Assembly: GCA_029953675.1 (NCBI GenBank)
Contig: JAMWBK010000003.1
Location: 2,356,001 to 2,420,000 of the forward strand
DNA: 64,000 nt
Source of the DNA: Rhodosorus marinus
Lineage: Eukaryota > Rhodophyta > Stylonematophyceae > Stylonematales > Stylonemataceae
Direction of reading: 5' to 3'
Below are positions 1 to 11,379 of this stretch, piece by piece. Each line of letters begins with the position of its first letter. The first letter of the stretch is position 1. The notes beneath the pieces are model-generated. The model was not told the DNA's origin, ran no database searches, and worked only from the letters and a program-made list of their open reading frames with translations. A program made the translations under genes and the position numbers.

Positions 1-92
1 TGAGTGTCTGAAACTGTCGAGTTGTGCACAACGAAATGTTTACTGCCGCCCACTAAGGATTTTCCCCGATCTTATTTCAATCGTCTTCTAAG

Positions 93-607
93 GACTTGAC
101 TATGACTACGCAAACCGGCTCGCTGTGGACGAGAACGGCTTTTTTACTGGGGAGACGTATGGACCGGTCGTGAACGCCGATATGAAGGCAGACCTGCTTG
201 TGAGGATCGCTCAGGAGGAAGGGATTACACTCGATCAGGTTAGTACGTTCTCCGATGCGGAGAACTTTTCATTTCAATCTGCTTTGCGCTGCCCCGTCTA
301 ACCCCATCTGCCCTTGTGGATTCCTTCGTCTCCTTGACTTTTTCAATCTGACAAGACTATTGCCATTGGGGACGGTGCAAATGACCTGAAAATGCTTGAA
401 ATTGCCGGACTGGGGGTAGCCTTTAACGCAAAGCCAGCCGTGCAAGACCGGGCGAACTTCCGGATCAACCAGAGGAGTCTTGATTCGATACTTTATCTGC
501 TTGGCTTCTCTGACGAGGATCAGCAGGATCTTAGAACGGGTATCTACGAGAGCCCCAGGACGGCTCCGGCGAGAAATCCGGTGATGCTGAAGGCGACCAG
601 AATTTAG
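93..607 (+). CDS. serB: Phosphoserine phosphatase, 3' exons (partial)
   Basis: Last two visible exons (93-238 and 356-607) of a HAD-superfamily phosphatase that releases serine from phosphoserine in the final step of serine synthesis. Exon 93-238 follows an AG acceptor and ends before GTTAGT at a codon boundary. Exon 356-607 carries the HAD motif IV segment GDGANDLKML followed by AGLGVAFNAKP, which is typical of SerB, and ends at TAG 605-607. The N-terminal part with the nucleophile DxD motif is upstream, probably outside the window; 1-92 reads as intron. Family assignment is strong. The cellular compartment cannot be judged without the N-terminus. Confidence 0.9.
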
Positions 608-1429
608 ACGGCCTTTCCTCACAGTTCCACGGGCCGAGGATGAATCCGTTCTGGGACAAGGGTCTTCCGCAATTCTCCACGGCGGGATTCATGAAAATTG
701 GACAGATCTTGACCCGATGTAGGAGGTGCTCCCTGAGTGAACTCACAGGAGGATAACCGCTTGTTGCCTAGAGTGGGATTATTGGCAAACTACTCTTTCT
801 TGTAGATGATAAATGTACTTCTATTGATTCACAAACAGCCGGACATGTCGCAATGCCGATCAGCGAGCAGTCCTTTCAACGCCGTTGCAATTTAGGTCCC
901 CACGCTGAGCACAAGCCTTCCATGCTTTCTGATGCCTCAGCATTAAAACGTGGCATCGAAGCCTTAGGCTTCCCCTTACAGAGTCTCTGCTCAGCTCTCC
1001 ACCAAGGCGAACATCCCTTCCAAGTCAAAACATAAATCACCCACCATGTACTGGGAATCGAACCCACGCCTTCTAGTACACAACAACACCCTCAAAACCC
1101 CACCCATAAATTAAATCAAATTGAGGAAGAAAAAAAGAAGTCGACTAAGCATTCGACCAAAAACCAACATTTGACATCTAGCCATAAATAACTTCCTAAT
1201 TAAATATCATAAAGCCTATAAAATATCCGTTATTCAATATTCACGTTTAGAAAGGACACGTGGATTCTTTTAATTCATAGGTAGTAAATAGTTCTTTATT
1301 TATCTTAATTCGATCTTCTATTTATAAAACTAAATTTGTTTTAAGAGCTACGACTTAGAAATAGTTTTGGTGAGAAAATAGATACAGTATTTATTGGTTT
1401 TATTTTTATTTTATGAGCATAGATATCAG
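608..1429. other. Gene-free stretch with AT-rich core
   Basis: No convincing gene. 1130-1420 is markedly AT-rich (TTAATTCGATC, TATTTATAAAAC) and directly precedes the G/T-rich leader of the next gene. A tRNA T-arm-like sequence lies around 1037-1062 (see rejected items). Confidence 0.6.
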
Positions 1430-2052
1430 TTAAGAAACTCCGGGGATCGGGTTTTTTGAGGTTTCAGTGGGATTGGATCTCAGGATTCGATAAGTAATCT
1501 TAATGGGGGGATTGCTGGGGTTGGGAAAGGGATTTGGGAGAGGAGTTGGTGGGGAGGTAAGGGGATGGCTGGGGCTGGTGGGGAAGAGGGTAGAGGGGGG
1601 GAGACGGAGGGTAGGGAGGTAGGTGGGGGGAGGGGGGGGGGAGATGGAATTTGAGATGTGTTGATTTTCGGGGGGAAAGGTCATTTGAAGAGCTATTTAC
1701 TGTCCTCCTACCATTGTTTTTTTTCTCTTTCGTTTTTGATTTGGTCTAGTGCTGAGGATATTACAAGGATCGGGAAGATAATTTTTTGTTTTGTTTTTGT
1801 TGGCGGCTGTTGACTCGGACTTGCGTGGTTTTTTGGTTTTTTTTTTGGTTTTTGGTTTAGTTAAGGGGTTTCTGCTTTTTGGATGGTGGTGTTTTCGGGA
1901 ATGGTTTGGTGAGGTTTGGTGGTGGCAGATTGAGTGTTTTATCTGATCTGTTGGGGATGCGTGGTACGCGGACTGGTGAAAAAAAAACACAGAATTTTGG
2001 ATGGGCGAGAGGCGGGAGGAGTGAACAGTTGATCTCACTTTGATGTAGAGGC
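1430..2052 (+). promoter_or_regulatory. G+T-rich, C-poor leader upstream of the DUF3177-like gene
   Basis: Strong strand asymmetry: 1500-1680 is almost only G, A and T with GGGGG runs, and 1715-1930 is T- and G-rich with few C. It sits between an AT-rich core (1130-1420) and the gene. The same arrangement recurs at other gene starts in the window. That it is promoter or 5' UTR is inferred from position only. Confidence 0.4.
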
Positions 2053-2160
2053 TTGGGACCACTGCAAGTATCACAAGTTGCTACAATTTCAGTTTGGGAG
2101 CTGGTTGATCAGGTTGCACGCGTTGCAAGGTTTTTTTTTCTGGTCTCGCGATCACATACG

Positions 2161-3054
2161 ATGGAGTCCGCAATTGAGCCCCGGCTTGCGTTCACATTTT
2201 GCCCCTCTACCTCTGGGGGTCTTTTGTCGTCGACGTCCTCGAGAGCGAGCACGTGCAGGGGGCGACGCCAGGGATCCGGAGTATTCCACATTGGCTGTTC
2301 GCGGCGTGCGACGATCATGAGTGCCGATGCGCCTGTGAATGGCTTTAAGTTCGTCCAGGATGTTTTGGTCAGTCCGCTTTTCGACAGCCTGAATATGGCT
2401 ACGCCAGAGTGGCTACGAACCCTAGTTTGGGTGGACTTTCGATTGGCTTTACTTCTCTTCGTGTCGTACCCGCTCTGGTTATTTATTGGGTCGTTTGGAG
2501 AAGAAAATGACGCCTTGAAGCGGGTGATGATAGGTTACTGGCAAGCATCTTCCCTTTTGATGCTGACAGTGTTCCTAAACATTACAGAGCAGCCCATCGG
2601 CACTTTCACGGGCATGTTCGTTCAGATTATGATTCCAATCACCATTTGGTGGTGGAAGGACCTCGTTGCCGAGATTGATGCGGACAACTCATTCATGTGC
2701 CAGGCCTTCCGACTCTGGCGCTGGCCGGCGACGGTGCTGTCTGTCATGGGAACGGCCACACAATTTTCACTGCAACGCTGCAACTTTGTTTCCTCCTTGC
2801 TCGCGGACCCGATTTGTGGAGCGTGGTTGGAACCGCCTTTTAATTTCCACCGACTGCTTATTCCCTTTGCGTCAACTGAGACATTGAATGCTATTGCGTA
2901 CGCCGGCCTAATCACTTATTTTGGGTACTTGGCTTACTACGTTGCAGTCCCGTTGCCACGAGCATCTCGCAGCGGAAGAAAAGAGCGCGATTGCTTCTCG
3001 AGCGTGTCGGTGCTCACATCGTGGGGCTGGTTGAAGCCCCGTTCCGATGTCTAG
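2161..3054 (+). CDS. Plastid membrane protein, DUF3177-like
   Basis: Integral membrane protein of unknown function resembling the DUF3177 family of cyanobacteria and plastids. From ATG 2161 there is a Ser/Arg/Thr-rich leader of about 50 residues containing LAFTFCPS, consistent with a red-algal type transit peptide. The mature part has the block EWLRTLVWVDFRLALL, followed by several hydrophobic segments, ITIWWWKDLVAEID, a conserved WRW, and CGAWLEPPF near the end. The frame is open further upstream, but 2161 gives the sensible presequence. The last about 30 residues (SGRKERD to the stop) are not recognisably conserved and could be changed by an unseen intron. The family call is from memory of the pattern. 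Confidence 0.7.
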   Translation: MESAIEPRLAFTFCPSTSGGLLSSTSSRASTCRGRRQGSGVFHIGCSRRATIMSADAPVNGFKFVQDVLVSPLFDSLNMATPEWLRTLVWVDFRLALLLFVSYPLWLFIGSFGEENDALKRVMIGYWQASSLLMLTVFLNITEQPIGTFTGMFVQIMIPITIWWWKDLVAEIDADNSFMCQAFRLWRWPATVLSVMGTATQFSLQRCNFVSSLLADPICGAWLEPPFNFHRLLIPFASTETLNAIAYAGLITYFGYLAYYVAVPLPRASRSGRKERDCFSSVSVLTSWGWLKPRSDV

Positions 3055-3319
3055 GGCACATTCGGGTCCACCGGTGGGAGCGGCTACATGTGTTGAGGAG
3101 GCCATCGACGTTTTTTATCGCTCTGTTTTGGGAATAGAATTTAATAGAACAAGCTCAAATTACATAGAAGAGGGGATAGAGGAGAAAGAAAACCTTACAA
3201 TAACAAAACCGAGCAGCCCACCACCTAGCCTGGAACCGGAATCAACGCCTTGGGGCACTAGAAAGAGCCACGAGCGTTCTCCAGCAGCTGGCAAACATAA
3301 GCAAAGATACAAGTTTGTC

Positions 3320-3841
3320 TTAGCTCAACGTAGTACCACTTATCAGGGCAGCCGTTGTGGAGCTAGTGAAGGACAGACGATCATAAGACTTCTGGTTGAG
3401 TCTTCTAAGTGCCTCCTTTATGTGCTGAGGAAGCAAGCACTGGACCTTCGCGGCGCTTCTCACGCCACGCCACCTCTGATGTCCAACGTTGTGAATAGCA
3501 ATTGCCTCCACGTTTTCAATTTCTTGTCGCAGGTCAATCAACTGTGCATCGGTAAGCTCAACCAGAATGCCCGTGATCAACCCCGGCCCGATCGCCGCTA
3601 GAATATGCCGTCCATAAGTCCAGTTGGCAGCCCCTGGGTCCAAGTCCCCGGTGCTGACCTCGTCAAAATGATGAACCAAAAGGGCAGTCTGAGTCAAAAG
3701 TCCTGCAGCCTCCCTAACGATCTGCCGGAGGGGTACGAGCGCGTCGTCTTCAATGATGACACCGTCGAATAGATTCAAGCCAAGCCACTCTCGGAAAAGG
3801 CTGTCCAGGCAAGTGGGAAACATCGCGAGCGGGTTGCTCAT
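3320..3841 (-). CDS. Hypothetical 173-residue protein
   Basis: Open frame on the minus strand with a true ATG at 3841 and stop at 3320, between the DUF3177-like gene (ends 3054) and the SPT3-like gene (ends 4039). The product is leucine-, isoleucine- and alanine-rich with an acidic N-terminal half (GVIIEDDALVPL) and a helix-like segment LTDAQLIDLRQEIENVEAI. I do not recognise the family. It could be a small gene or a 3' exon of another transcript. Residue composition up to about position 130 looks protein-like; the Ser/Thr-rich tail may be read-through of an intron or UTR. Confidence 0.4.
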   Translation of the reverse strand: MSNPLAMFPTCLDSLFREWLGLNLFDGVIIEDDALVPLRQIVREAAGLLTQTALLVHHFDEVSTGDLDPGAANWTYGRHILAAIGPGLITGILVELTDAQLIDLRQEIENVEAIAIHNVGHQRWRGVRSAAKVQCLLPQHIKEALRRLNQKSYDRLSFTSSTTAALISGTTLS

Positions 3842-4038
3842 TCTCCCGCTTGTCTGGCTCTTAACGAAGCTGGATCTTTCCGAATATTTGCAAAAATCCT
3901 CGTATCTATCGTGATAGGAGGCATTAGCGAGCGACGATACTCTATGTTAGCCAACAGCTAGAACGGACGAGCTCGATGAGCACCCTTCCAAAACTTTGGG
4001 CGGTCGTTTGAACGAAGAAAGTGATCAACGCATCACAC

Positions 4039-5872
4039 TTACATCGGCATTGTCTGACGGAAGAAATGCATAGCTCGCCAAGAGCAAATGAGAGCTAAAT
4101 CTGTGCTTACTTGCGCCCGAACCTGAGGCTTCACTTGCGGACTCGGCGCCGCTATGCTCCTGATGCCGGGAGACGCGGTCACGCTGGATGCTGGTGACGG
4201 TAAACCCTCCAGCTTCCGGGTCGCTGCCACGGCATGGGGCTCTTGGCTTGGTGCCCGTTTGGAAACCTGGGGCGAGCTGTTTGGTGGAACAAAGTTACTC
4301 GCACCTCCGTACTGCTTCGGTATGGCCGTTTGTAAACCCGGCTGCTGCACTGGAGGACGCTGTTGCTGCCTGTCGGGCATCCGCGGATTTGCAAGCTGGG
4401 GCATGCGCTGGTTCCCGGGGCCTGCTGGCATATTCAATCCGCCGGATGAAAGAGCTCTACCATCCTGTTGCTGGGCCAGCTGCCGGTCCTGCGGCGGTTG
4501 GGTTCTTTGGGCTGCGGCGAGCTGCTTCATTCGGTTTTGGTGGATTAGCTGCGCCTCTTGCATTCTTTTGCGCTGTTCAGCGCTCATCGCTGTCGTCTGC
4601 CCAGCTTGTTGTGATCCAATAGTGGTGACCTGCGGTGTCTCAGGTTCGTCGTCACTGAAGTAACCCAGAGAGCGCGCCACTTCCGCTGCTGTCGCGTTTG
4701 GGCGTACTCCCTTCCTGGCCGGACGAGGCTGCTGCCGGATAACTTGCCTCTGCTGCTGCATAAGCTGAGCATTCCCTTGCTGTTGCTGCTGTTGCTGCTG
4801 TTGCTGCTGTTGCTGCTGTTGTCTGTTCAATTGCTGCTGCACGATCCTATCGTTCGTATCGCCACGAGCATGCTGATTACTCAACTGGTTTTGCTGGCTT
4901 GCTGCTTTTTGCAGCTGAGCGGCTTGCTGCGGCGTCATTCGTTGTGGATATTGCAGAAGGGGACCCGATTGTTTCTGACTGATTAGTCTCGCGGACTCCA
5001 CTGCATCGTTCATGCGCTGAAGTTCTCTGGGGTTGCGCTTATACAGCGAAACAATCGCCTCTGCGGTAACACAAACCTTTCCATCCTCTGCATGGTACAG
5101 GGAACATGATATTCAAGCGTTGAATGAATTAGTCTCAATACATCCATCATGCTCTCCTAAGCTCTCTTGTCTGGTGCAGACTCCCCGGAGAAAACTTTGT
5201 ATCCCCTTCGACAATGAATTGCGAGACTTACTGTAGCTGCCCTTCCGGGCACCAATGTCAGCTGCGACGTGAACAGCGTTTTGGGCTGCCTCCCGAATGG
5301 CGTCCTCCACCATTTCCAAAACTTCCTTGGCGCAGAACCTAACCTCCCCAAACGCGTGCATGAGGCATTGAATCTCACTGCCCAGGTATCGATGACTCGC
5401 GGGGACTGCGCTCAAAGGCGCATGCATGGGCTTGGAATTTATGGTCAGCGGTGAGTCCATGAAACGTGAGGCCGCTTCTAGCGACGCCTTGGTCTTCATT
5501 GCGTCTAGCTTGGCCTTCTTGGCGTCTGGCTGCCCAGCCATCATGGAGGGATCCTGGGACGTTTTCCCTTTCGCAACCATCTCAGATTTTGCTCTTGCTG
5601 CGTCTTGGTACTGACCTGCGACAACACCTAAGATCCCTTCGCTTAGGAACCAGCATTGAAACACTTCTGCACCCAATACACAAAAAGTTACCTTTCTTAT
5701 GGGTCTCTAAAGCAGAATTTTGATGCAGTTGCGATTGATGAGCCATCATAACAGGCTGCGAACCAGCTCCAGCTCTGGCGTTCATTCCCATCATCGATCC
5801 TGGAGGCTGGATCAGTGCCTCAGTTTTCTGCCTCGGTCCCGGTCTTGCCGCGGTGCGCGGCGTCGACGGCAT
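4039..5872 (-). CDS. SPT3/TAF13-like histone-fold protein with poly-Q C-terminus
   Basis: Likely transcription factor subunit of a SAGA- or TFIID-type complex. Minus-strand exons 5872-5692, 5615-5232 and 5087-4111 join in frame (181+384+977 nt, a multiple of 3), with TAA at 4039-4041 either by read-through or via a tiny last exon. After about 110 variable residues the histone fold starts with YLGSEIQCLMHAFGEV and VLEMVEDAIREAAQNAV and reaches GARKGS at the second junction. It resumes as VTAEAIVSLYKRNPREL. This order (EIQ-MM-FGEV, VEDI, A-RG-R, then a short helix with R-P) is that of SPT3/SUPT3H and TAF13. The C-terminal half is Gln/Pro/Ala-rich with about 16 consecutive Gln. SPT3 versus TAF13 is not resolved; the FGEV and GAR details favour SPT3. 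Start: first ATG after the leader. Confidence 0.65.
4777..4822 (-). repeat. CAG/CAA microsatellite encoding poly-Q
   Basis: Plus strand TTGCTGCTG repeats, read on the minus strand as a CAG/CAA run coding for about 16 consecutive glutamines within the SPT3-like gene. Codon interruption by CAA every third unit tends to stabilise such tracts. Confidence 0.9.
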
Positions 5873-6260
5873 CGATTGTCTTCCAAACCCTCCCCCTCCC
5901 ACCTTTACTTCAACTCTCTAGGTTAAGATTAGACCCACCCATCTAAACTAAAAACGCTTTTTTTCCTACCTCACAACCCAAAACATTTTCCCGAACGTCC
6001 TGAAACCTCTCCCCACTCCACCACCTCCTCTCCTTTCCCCACCAAAAACACAAAAGCACGAACAAGCAACCGGAAACTTTCAATAGATGAGCTCCTTCAA
6101 CTTTATCTCAAACTGCTTCTGGAACCATATCACATTCTTCTCTTAAAACCAGAAAAGAAAAAAGCATTCTTTAGCTACACATCCAGAGGCAAAGTGAAGA
6201 AATCTCCAAACCTTCCCAAACCCTTTTCTCTTCCCCCCAAAACCCAAATCCTTCAAACCC
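5873..6260 (-). promoter_or_regulatory. Strand-skewed leader of the SPT3-like gene
   Basis: Plus strand is C/A/T-rich and nearly G-free (for example 5925-6060), meaning G/T-rich on the coding minus strand. It has the same polarity relative to its gene as the other leaders in the window. Function is inferred from position. Confidence 0.4.
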
Positions 6261-7260
6261 GATCAAAAAGGCCCTCCACACGCAACTGAAATGTAGGCGT
6301 GGGTTTTTTTAAAAAGGACAGCTTTTCTTACCAATTCGGACCATTTTAGAGGAATCTGTATAAAACCCGAATGTACTGACAATGCCCGATATTTAAAAAA
6401 GGCTTGTCTGTTGATCCATTTGGAAGGAATGTGTTTAAAACCCAAAGGATTGATGTGTTTGTTTTTTAAATGCCAACAGGATCTTGGGTCATCGCTTTGC
6501 GTACAACTGAAGTTTCACGCGGAGGCCTGTTGGTATGAAAGTCATTAAGGCCAGGTTTTAGGGTCGTCACTCGACTGTGTTCCTTGAATTTGTCCATCAC
6601 TGGTTCGTATAACCCTGATTTGAACAGCGTGTTCCTTCGGAGGACGTTCGCTTCGAGGTGGTTTGAGAGGACGACATTGCTTCTATTAAGCCAGTTTACC
6701 GATTCGCCACCAACGTGCTCGCCGGACCAAATGGAACGCGTTCGTCACTACCTCGGTGGCTGAGTGAGGGAGATCATGGTCTTTGGCTCCTCGTACTTGC
6801 CAGGATTTGTTCTGCAAAAGGATGTTCATGGACAGGTTGGAACGTCCCTGCGTAGAAACGCGCGTTTGAAGTGTACGGATAAGCCTCCACTACATAATAC
6901 AAGGATTACTCTCATCTCTAGTTCAATGGTTGTTCGTCTCTCCGCGCTGGGCTAGCATTTTTCCGCATGGAAAATATAAGACACCAAAGGCGAGCATCAG
7001 TGGAATCCACAGCTAGCAGTCCTTTTGCACACCGACAAGATTAGGTATTGGAAAGTGAAGGAAGATCCGAACACACCCGGTGACGCACGCCTTGTTCGAT
7101 CGATCAGTCGAGATCTTGCATAGCAGTTAGTGTCGCGGATAAGAAAGTTCACACGGAGAGGGTTTTTTGAGTGCGTGCTCCGAAGAAGTTGATCTGTTTT
7201 CGAGGCATTTCCCAAAGAGTAGCGAAACGAATCGCTGGGTTTTGGGGGTTGGATCTCAAG
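6261..7260. other. Intergenic, no gene recognised
   Basis: Only short frames without family resemblance. It separates two divergent genes (minus start 5872, plus start 7261) and so probably contains the promoter of the metallo-hydrolase gene. No TATA-like element was assigned. Confidence 0.5.
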
Positions 7261-9074
7261 ATGCGGCTTCCGGTCATCACGCTCTTTGTTGTATTGTCTC
7301 TGACGTTGGTGGGCTTCTGGCTCAACCGAGGAGCGAATAAGGCACTTCACGAGGAATTCAGGTCACGAGTAATTACCCACGCGGTAGGCCCAGCTGGATC
7401 TTGTGAAGGGAACCCTCTTGGAGCTGGCGAGAAGCGTGCTCTACCGCAGTTTCCCTACAAATGTGGATGGAATTATGTTTCCTCAGGTGGGGGCATTGAT
7501 GTATTCGCATACACGATGCCCAGTGGACAGCTTGGTTGGAGCAATTGCGCGCTTATCGTCGATACGAACGAGTACGTCGCCCATCTACAACTCGAATGAG
7601 GTCACTAACGCCTTGAGCTTTGACCGACCTGTATATGTGCCCATGGAAAAGCCGCTTCAAAAACTAAGCCTTTGGGTGCAATGTGCCACATGTTGTCCCC
7701 ACAGACAGCAGTCTATTCTTATAGATGTGTTCCAGGACGTTTCGAACACCGAGGAGATGCTGGAAGGAGTCAAGAATATAACGCAGAAAGCTCCAATCAA
7801 AAGAGTTCTTATCACCCACCCGGACTTTGATCATTTCTTTGGAACGGCTGCCATTCCAAAACCGATTCCTATTTACTCGAGTCAGGTGGTTAAATGATGC
7901 CCCGATGCGGAACTCGTATCTACCGAGTTACTGATCTTCGGTCTGTCGCCTGTGCTCGAGCCCTCAGGTCGTTGCAGATGTTGTCCTTCACGCGAACCAG
8001 ACGAAGATGAATCAGCAGCTCTTCTCATGTAAGTAGATGTACGACACTGCTGTGTAGTGTCGCCCGTGTTCATGAGCACTTCGACGAGCAATTAGCTTAC
8101 TGTGCTTATTGCACACAATGTAAACTCTTTAGTTGCGATTCTCGGGAGTGTCGTGTCCGGGATGCTGAACGTGATCAAGGACATTCCTGTTGTCGGAGAA
8201 CATGTTCAGCCATTGCTGAAAAAGCTCATCGATGCGATTCCGTTGAAGGGCTCTACGTTCGGTCGTGGAATGGCATTTTCATTCGCCTACTTAACGCCCT
8301 TCAAAATGAGTTCAGTTGACCACGTACGTCCAGTCGATGTTTTGCTGGAGGACGTCGACTGGAAGATCCACGGCGCAAAATTATCTCTCGTAAATTTCAG
8401 GGCACACAGCAAGGATGATACTGCTGTGCTCATACCCAGCGCAGGTAAAGCTTATAAGAATCGACGTGTCGGGTAGTGTTTCGTTCCCTGAACACTTCTA
8501 AGAGCCAACGCATGCTACGCCTTCTTTAAACAGGTGTTGCGATTGCGGGCGACCTTCTTTTCCAGGGAGTATATCCACTGATCAAGTACGGGTCCACAGC
8601 TGACATAATAGAGGCCCTGGATGCCTTGCTTGCCGATCACCGAATAAAAGTATTCGTTCCTGGTCATGGCCCGATAACGGATCGAGCGGGAGTGGAACGC
8701 GAGAAGCGGCTGTGGCTGGCTCTCCAGGCGTCAGCAAAAACATGTTTCGAGAATGATGAAAAAGTTGACGACTGCGTGAAGAGGTAATTTAGATATTTAA
8801 CGAGTACCGAGCGCTATTTCGATTGAGAAAGACCATGGAGTGTCCGCGCACGCGTCTATACTTGAAAATGATACTAATCCGACCGCACCGTCCTCTTCTC
8901 TCTCCGTATACTTCAAGGTTCCAAGCTGATGCTCAGGAAAAGTTCGAAGAGCGCGACTGTGAGGTGATGCTCGAAATCAGCTACCTTACTGATATTGCTA
9001 CCCTTAAGGGTGAACGGCCATCAGAGCAGATCTTCATGGACCGTTTCGGAAAGCACATCCTCTCGAAGCTGTAG
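7261..9074 (+). CDS. Metallo-beta-lactamase-fold hydrolase with N-terminal membrane anchor
   Basis: Six exons close in phase: 7261-7571, 7705-7885, 7968-8028, 8133-8444, 8534-8783, 8918-9074 (1272 nt, 423 aa). All introns are GT-AG and about 80-135 nt. Residues 1-20 form a hydrophobic segment (VITLFVVLSLTLVGFWL), either a signal anchor or signal peptide. The enzyme part has the family pattern: FAYTMPSG then NCALIVDTNE and SILIDVF (first strands), the metal-binding THPDFDHFFGT, an insertion of about 100 residues, GDLLFQGVYPLI (third metal ligand region), and VFVPGHGPITD (final His). The first motif is HxDxDH rather than HxHxDH: the position usually His is Asp/Phe-shifted (H-P-D-F-D-H). Substrate is unknown. 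The gene ends 28 bp from the stop of the convergent permease gene. Confidence 0.85.
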
Positions 9075-9102
9075 CTGCTCAGCCAATAGCGTTTTCAAAA
9101 CA

Positions 9103-10776
9103 TCATGCTTTGAGTGGTAGAAGGCTGCCGAAGAGCCCAATGAAGGCCGCCATAGTTCCAGCACACAACAAGAGGACGCCGCGGGCTATCGTTACAAGGT
9201 TTCTGTCATCCTTAAACTCCTTCCAGCAATACACATCGAGCAAACCCGGGATAACAAATGTGACTATTGCAATGCAACTGAGAAACGTAAAATTCATGAG
9301 ATAATCAGTAAGAGGCTGAGCCCAGTCCGAAACGACGACAGCTGCTGACAATCCGAAGCGAAATCGCTGTTTTCGTTCGTTTCTGGTAGATAGCCGACTG
9401 ACTCGCCTGCGAGTGGTAAGACTACTTACCCTCCTGCAACAGTATTTGCCAGGTACAAGTCCCGAAGGAGAATAGAGGCGATTATAACCAGCGCGCCGAT
9501 CACAGATGCTGCAAGAATACGGTTTCGATTCAGTTTTCTGGTCTGCCGACCGAAAAGCATCTCCTCTAGCCGCCTCCTCAGCGGGATGATGAACAACGAG
9601 TACGTGGCAAACAGAAGGAGTCCTATAGACCACGTTGCTATTCCAATCACAGGCGACCCGTTGCCCAGCCCTGTGAGCACGTTCGAAGGAACGTTTTGCC
9701 CTCCGTAGAGAAGGAACCCAATTATTGCCACGATTAAGTAGCATGTTGTCAGGGTGACTCCAGTTGTCCACACGGTACTCATCAGCCGCACCTTGGAAGG
9801 ATTCTTCAGTTCCAAAAATGTATCGGTCAGGACGTAATGATACGCGTGAGTGAAGGTGACCATGGGCATAGACAAGGCTATTCCTGCAGGACTAAACTTG
9901 AAGAGCAGCTCAGGTCCGGGCACCTAACATCACAGTAGAGACATATCAACTATGTAAGAAGCCGTGAGAGCAATTCTCGCATAAGCCCGAATGGGGGAGC
10001 GCTCACGTCTACGTCAGAAAAAATTGCTCCCGTCACGAGCGCAACTGCTTGAACGTAGCACCCGATACACGCAAAAATACTTGAAGGGCCGAATGCGCTC
10101 AACGATCCAACCCACGTTATCGGCCAAAGTCCAGCATATATAAAGAAAATCCGCATAGTCCTGGACATTCTGCTGGTGAAGCCGATCATGTCTGGAAGCA
10201 GGTCCGCAAGTCCAACAACGTAGGACACAGCCGCTACAAAAAGGCACGCGCTAAGAAGTGCTTCGGCAAAGACGCTGGCTCTCTTGCCAAAGGCCTCTGC
10301 AACGATCTTTGTGTAGGACGACTTTCTAAACCGAAAACCGGCGTGCATGATGGAGCTCGAGGCGAGCACGGCAACAAGTCCGAGCCCAACAATCATGAAC
10401 ATTCCCACGAGAGCTCCACTGATATCCAGCACAAACGGAAGTGAGAGCATAGACGCCCCAAACGCACACGCGGCCAGGTTCATTGCCAAATCCAGCACCT
10501 GGGTAGAGTTAAAAGAAGAAGCACGAAGAATCACAGGGTCAGAGATCTCTCGCCTAAGAGGATCATCGAGGAATCAGCGTGCAGCGAGGGGAGTCAACTC
10601 ACAGGTCCATGTGCTCTATCCTCTTGGACGGGATCGCCAGCCCACGACATCTGCCGCTTCCTCGTAAACTTCCCAGATTCCTCATCAGTATAATCGCTCG
10701 AAATCGACTGCTGAAGAAACGGAATTCGCTCGTGATCCAAACCACTCAGCGTAAGCACGTCCTCACTACTCGACAT
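9103..10776 (-). CDS. Amino acid/auxin permease family (AAAP) transporter
   Basis: Multi-pass amino-acid transporter, vacuolar or plasma-membrane type, starting at ATG 10776. Exon 1 encodes a cytosolic N-terminal tail rich in Ser/Asp/Glu and ends before GTGAGT near 10609. Exon 2 begins at VLDLAMNLAACAFGASMLSL, close to the conserved N-terminal Gly/Ser-containing helix of the family. A further exon (about 9923-9426) contains MPMVTFTHAYHYVL and FLLYGG, typical later helices. The last exon carries DWAQPLTDYLMNFTFLSC and ends at TGA 9103-9105. About 10-11 hydrophobic segments are visible. Substrate specificity cannot be read from sequence. It faces the metallo-hydrolase gene tail to tail. Confidence 0.8.
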
Positions 10777-11335
10777 CCTGTCTTAACCACACCTCTACCC
10801 CTCCAATACCAAAACCAAAAAAAAAGAATGTCCTAATTAAAAAAAAAATCCAACCCACGCCTCCCCTCCCCAACCTCTCCCCATTAACACGCCCTTTTAT
10901 ACATCCAACCAGATCTCCATCCAAACCGCAGAAAAGTTCGTTCTTCTCAAATGCTTTAAAAATCGCTCAGCAGGAGTCCTTCAACCAAAAAAAAAAGAAA
11001 TTCATCAGCCTCCCCTCCCCTCCCCCTTCACACTCCCACTTATCCACCACCCAACCTGATCTCCATCCAAAAATTTCCTTCTTCTCAAATGCTTAAAAAA
11101 AAAGCTCAGCAAAAAAATCTTAATAGTCCTCCTTCAACCAAAAAAAAATTTTCTTCATCCTCTTCTACCACCACAACCACCACCACCACCACCACCACAA
11201 CCACCACCACCACAACCACCACAACCACCACCACCACCACCACCGCCACATTCACATCCGCCACCACCTCCACATTCACCGCCATCATCATCTTTACCGA
11301 AATCTCATTAAATCACAAACAAAGATCAAAATAAA
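10777..11335 (-). promoter_or_regulatory. Strand-skewed leader of the permease gene
   Basis: Plus strand nearly lacks G (C/A/T only over long stretches), that is, G/T-rich on the coding strand. It includes repeated segments: CTTCTCAAATGCTT occurs at about 10946 and 11082, and CTCCCCTCCC occurs several times, suggesting internal tandem duplication. Promoter or 5' UTR role is inferred. Confidence 0.4.
11167..11251. repeat. ACC/ACA trinucleotide microsatellite
   Basis: About 85 bp of (CAC/ACC)n interrupted by ACA triplets within the G-free leader of the permease gene. Confidence 0.95.
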
Positions 11336-11379
11336 TACCCACCAGTTGTGCATCCAACCCTACAAAATTTTGGGAATTT

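Noticed and set aside
1037-1062. tRNA-like T-arm on the minus strand (GGGTTCGATTCCCA)
   Set aside because: The T-loop fits, but no matching D-arm, anticodon arm or acceptor 5' half could be found next to it. It is at best a tRNA fragment or tRNA-derived repeat end.
3047-3601. 184-codon open frame on the plus strand
   Set aside because: Starts by overlapping the 3' end of the DUF3177-like gene, has low-complexity composition and no family resemblance, and runs opposite a more protein-like minus-strand frame (3320-3841).
11089-11334. Open frame across the ACC microsatellite
   Set aside because: Poly-Thr/poly-Val translations are by-products of the trinucleotide repeat.
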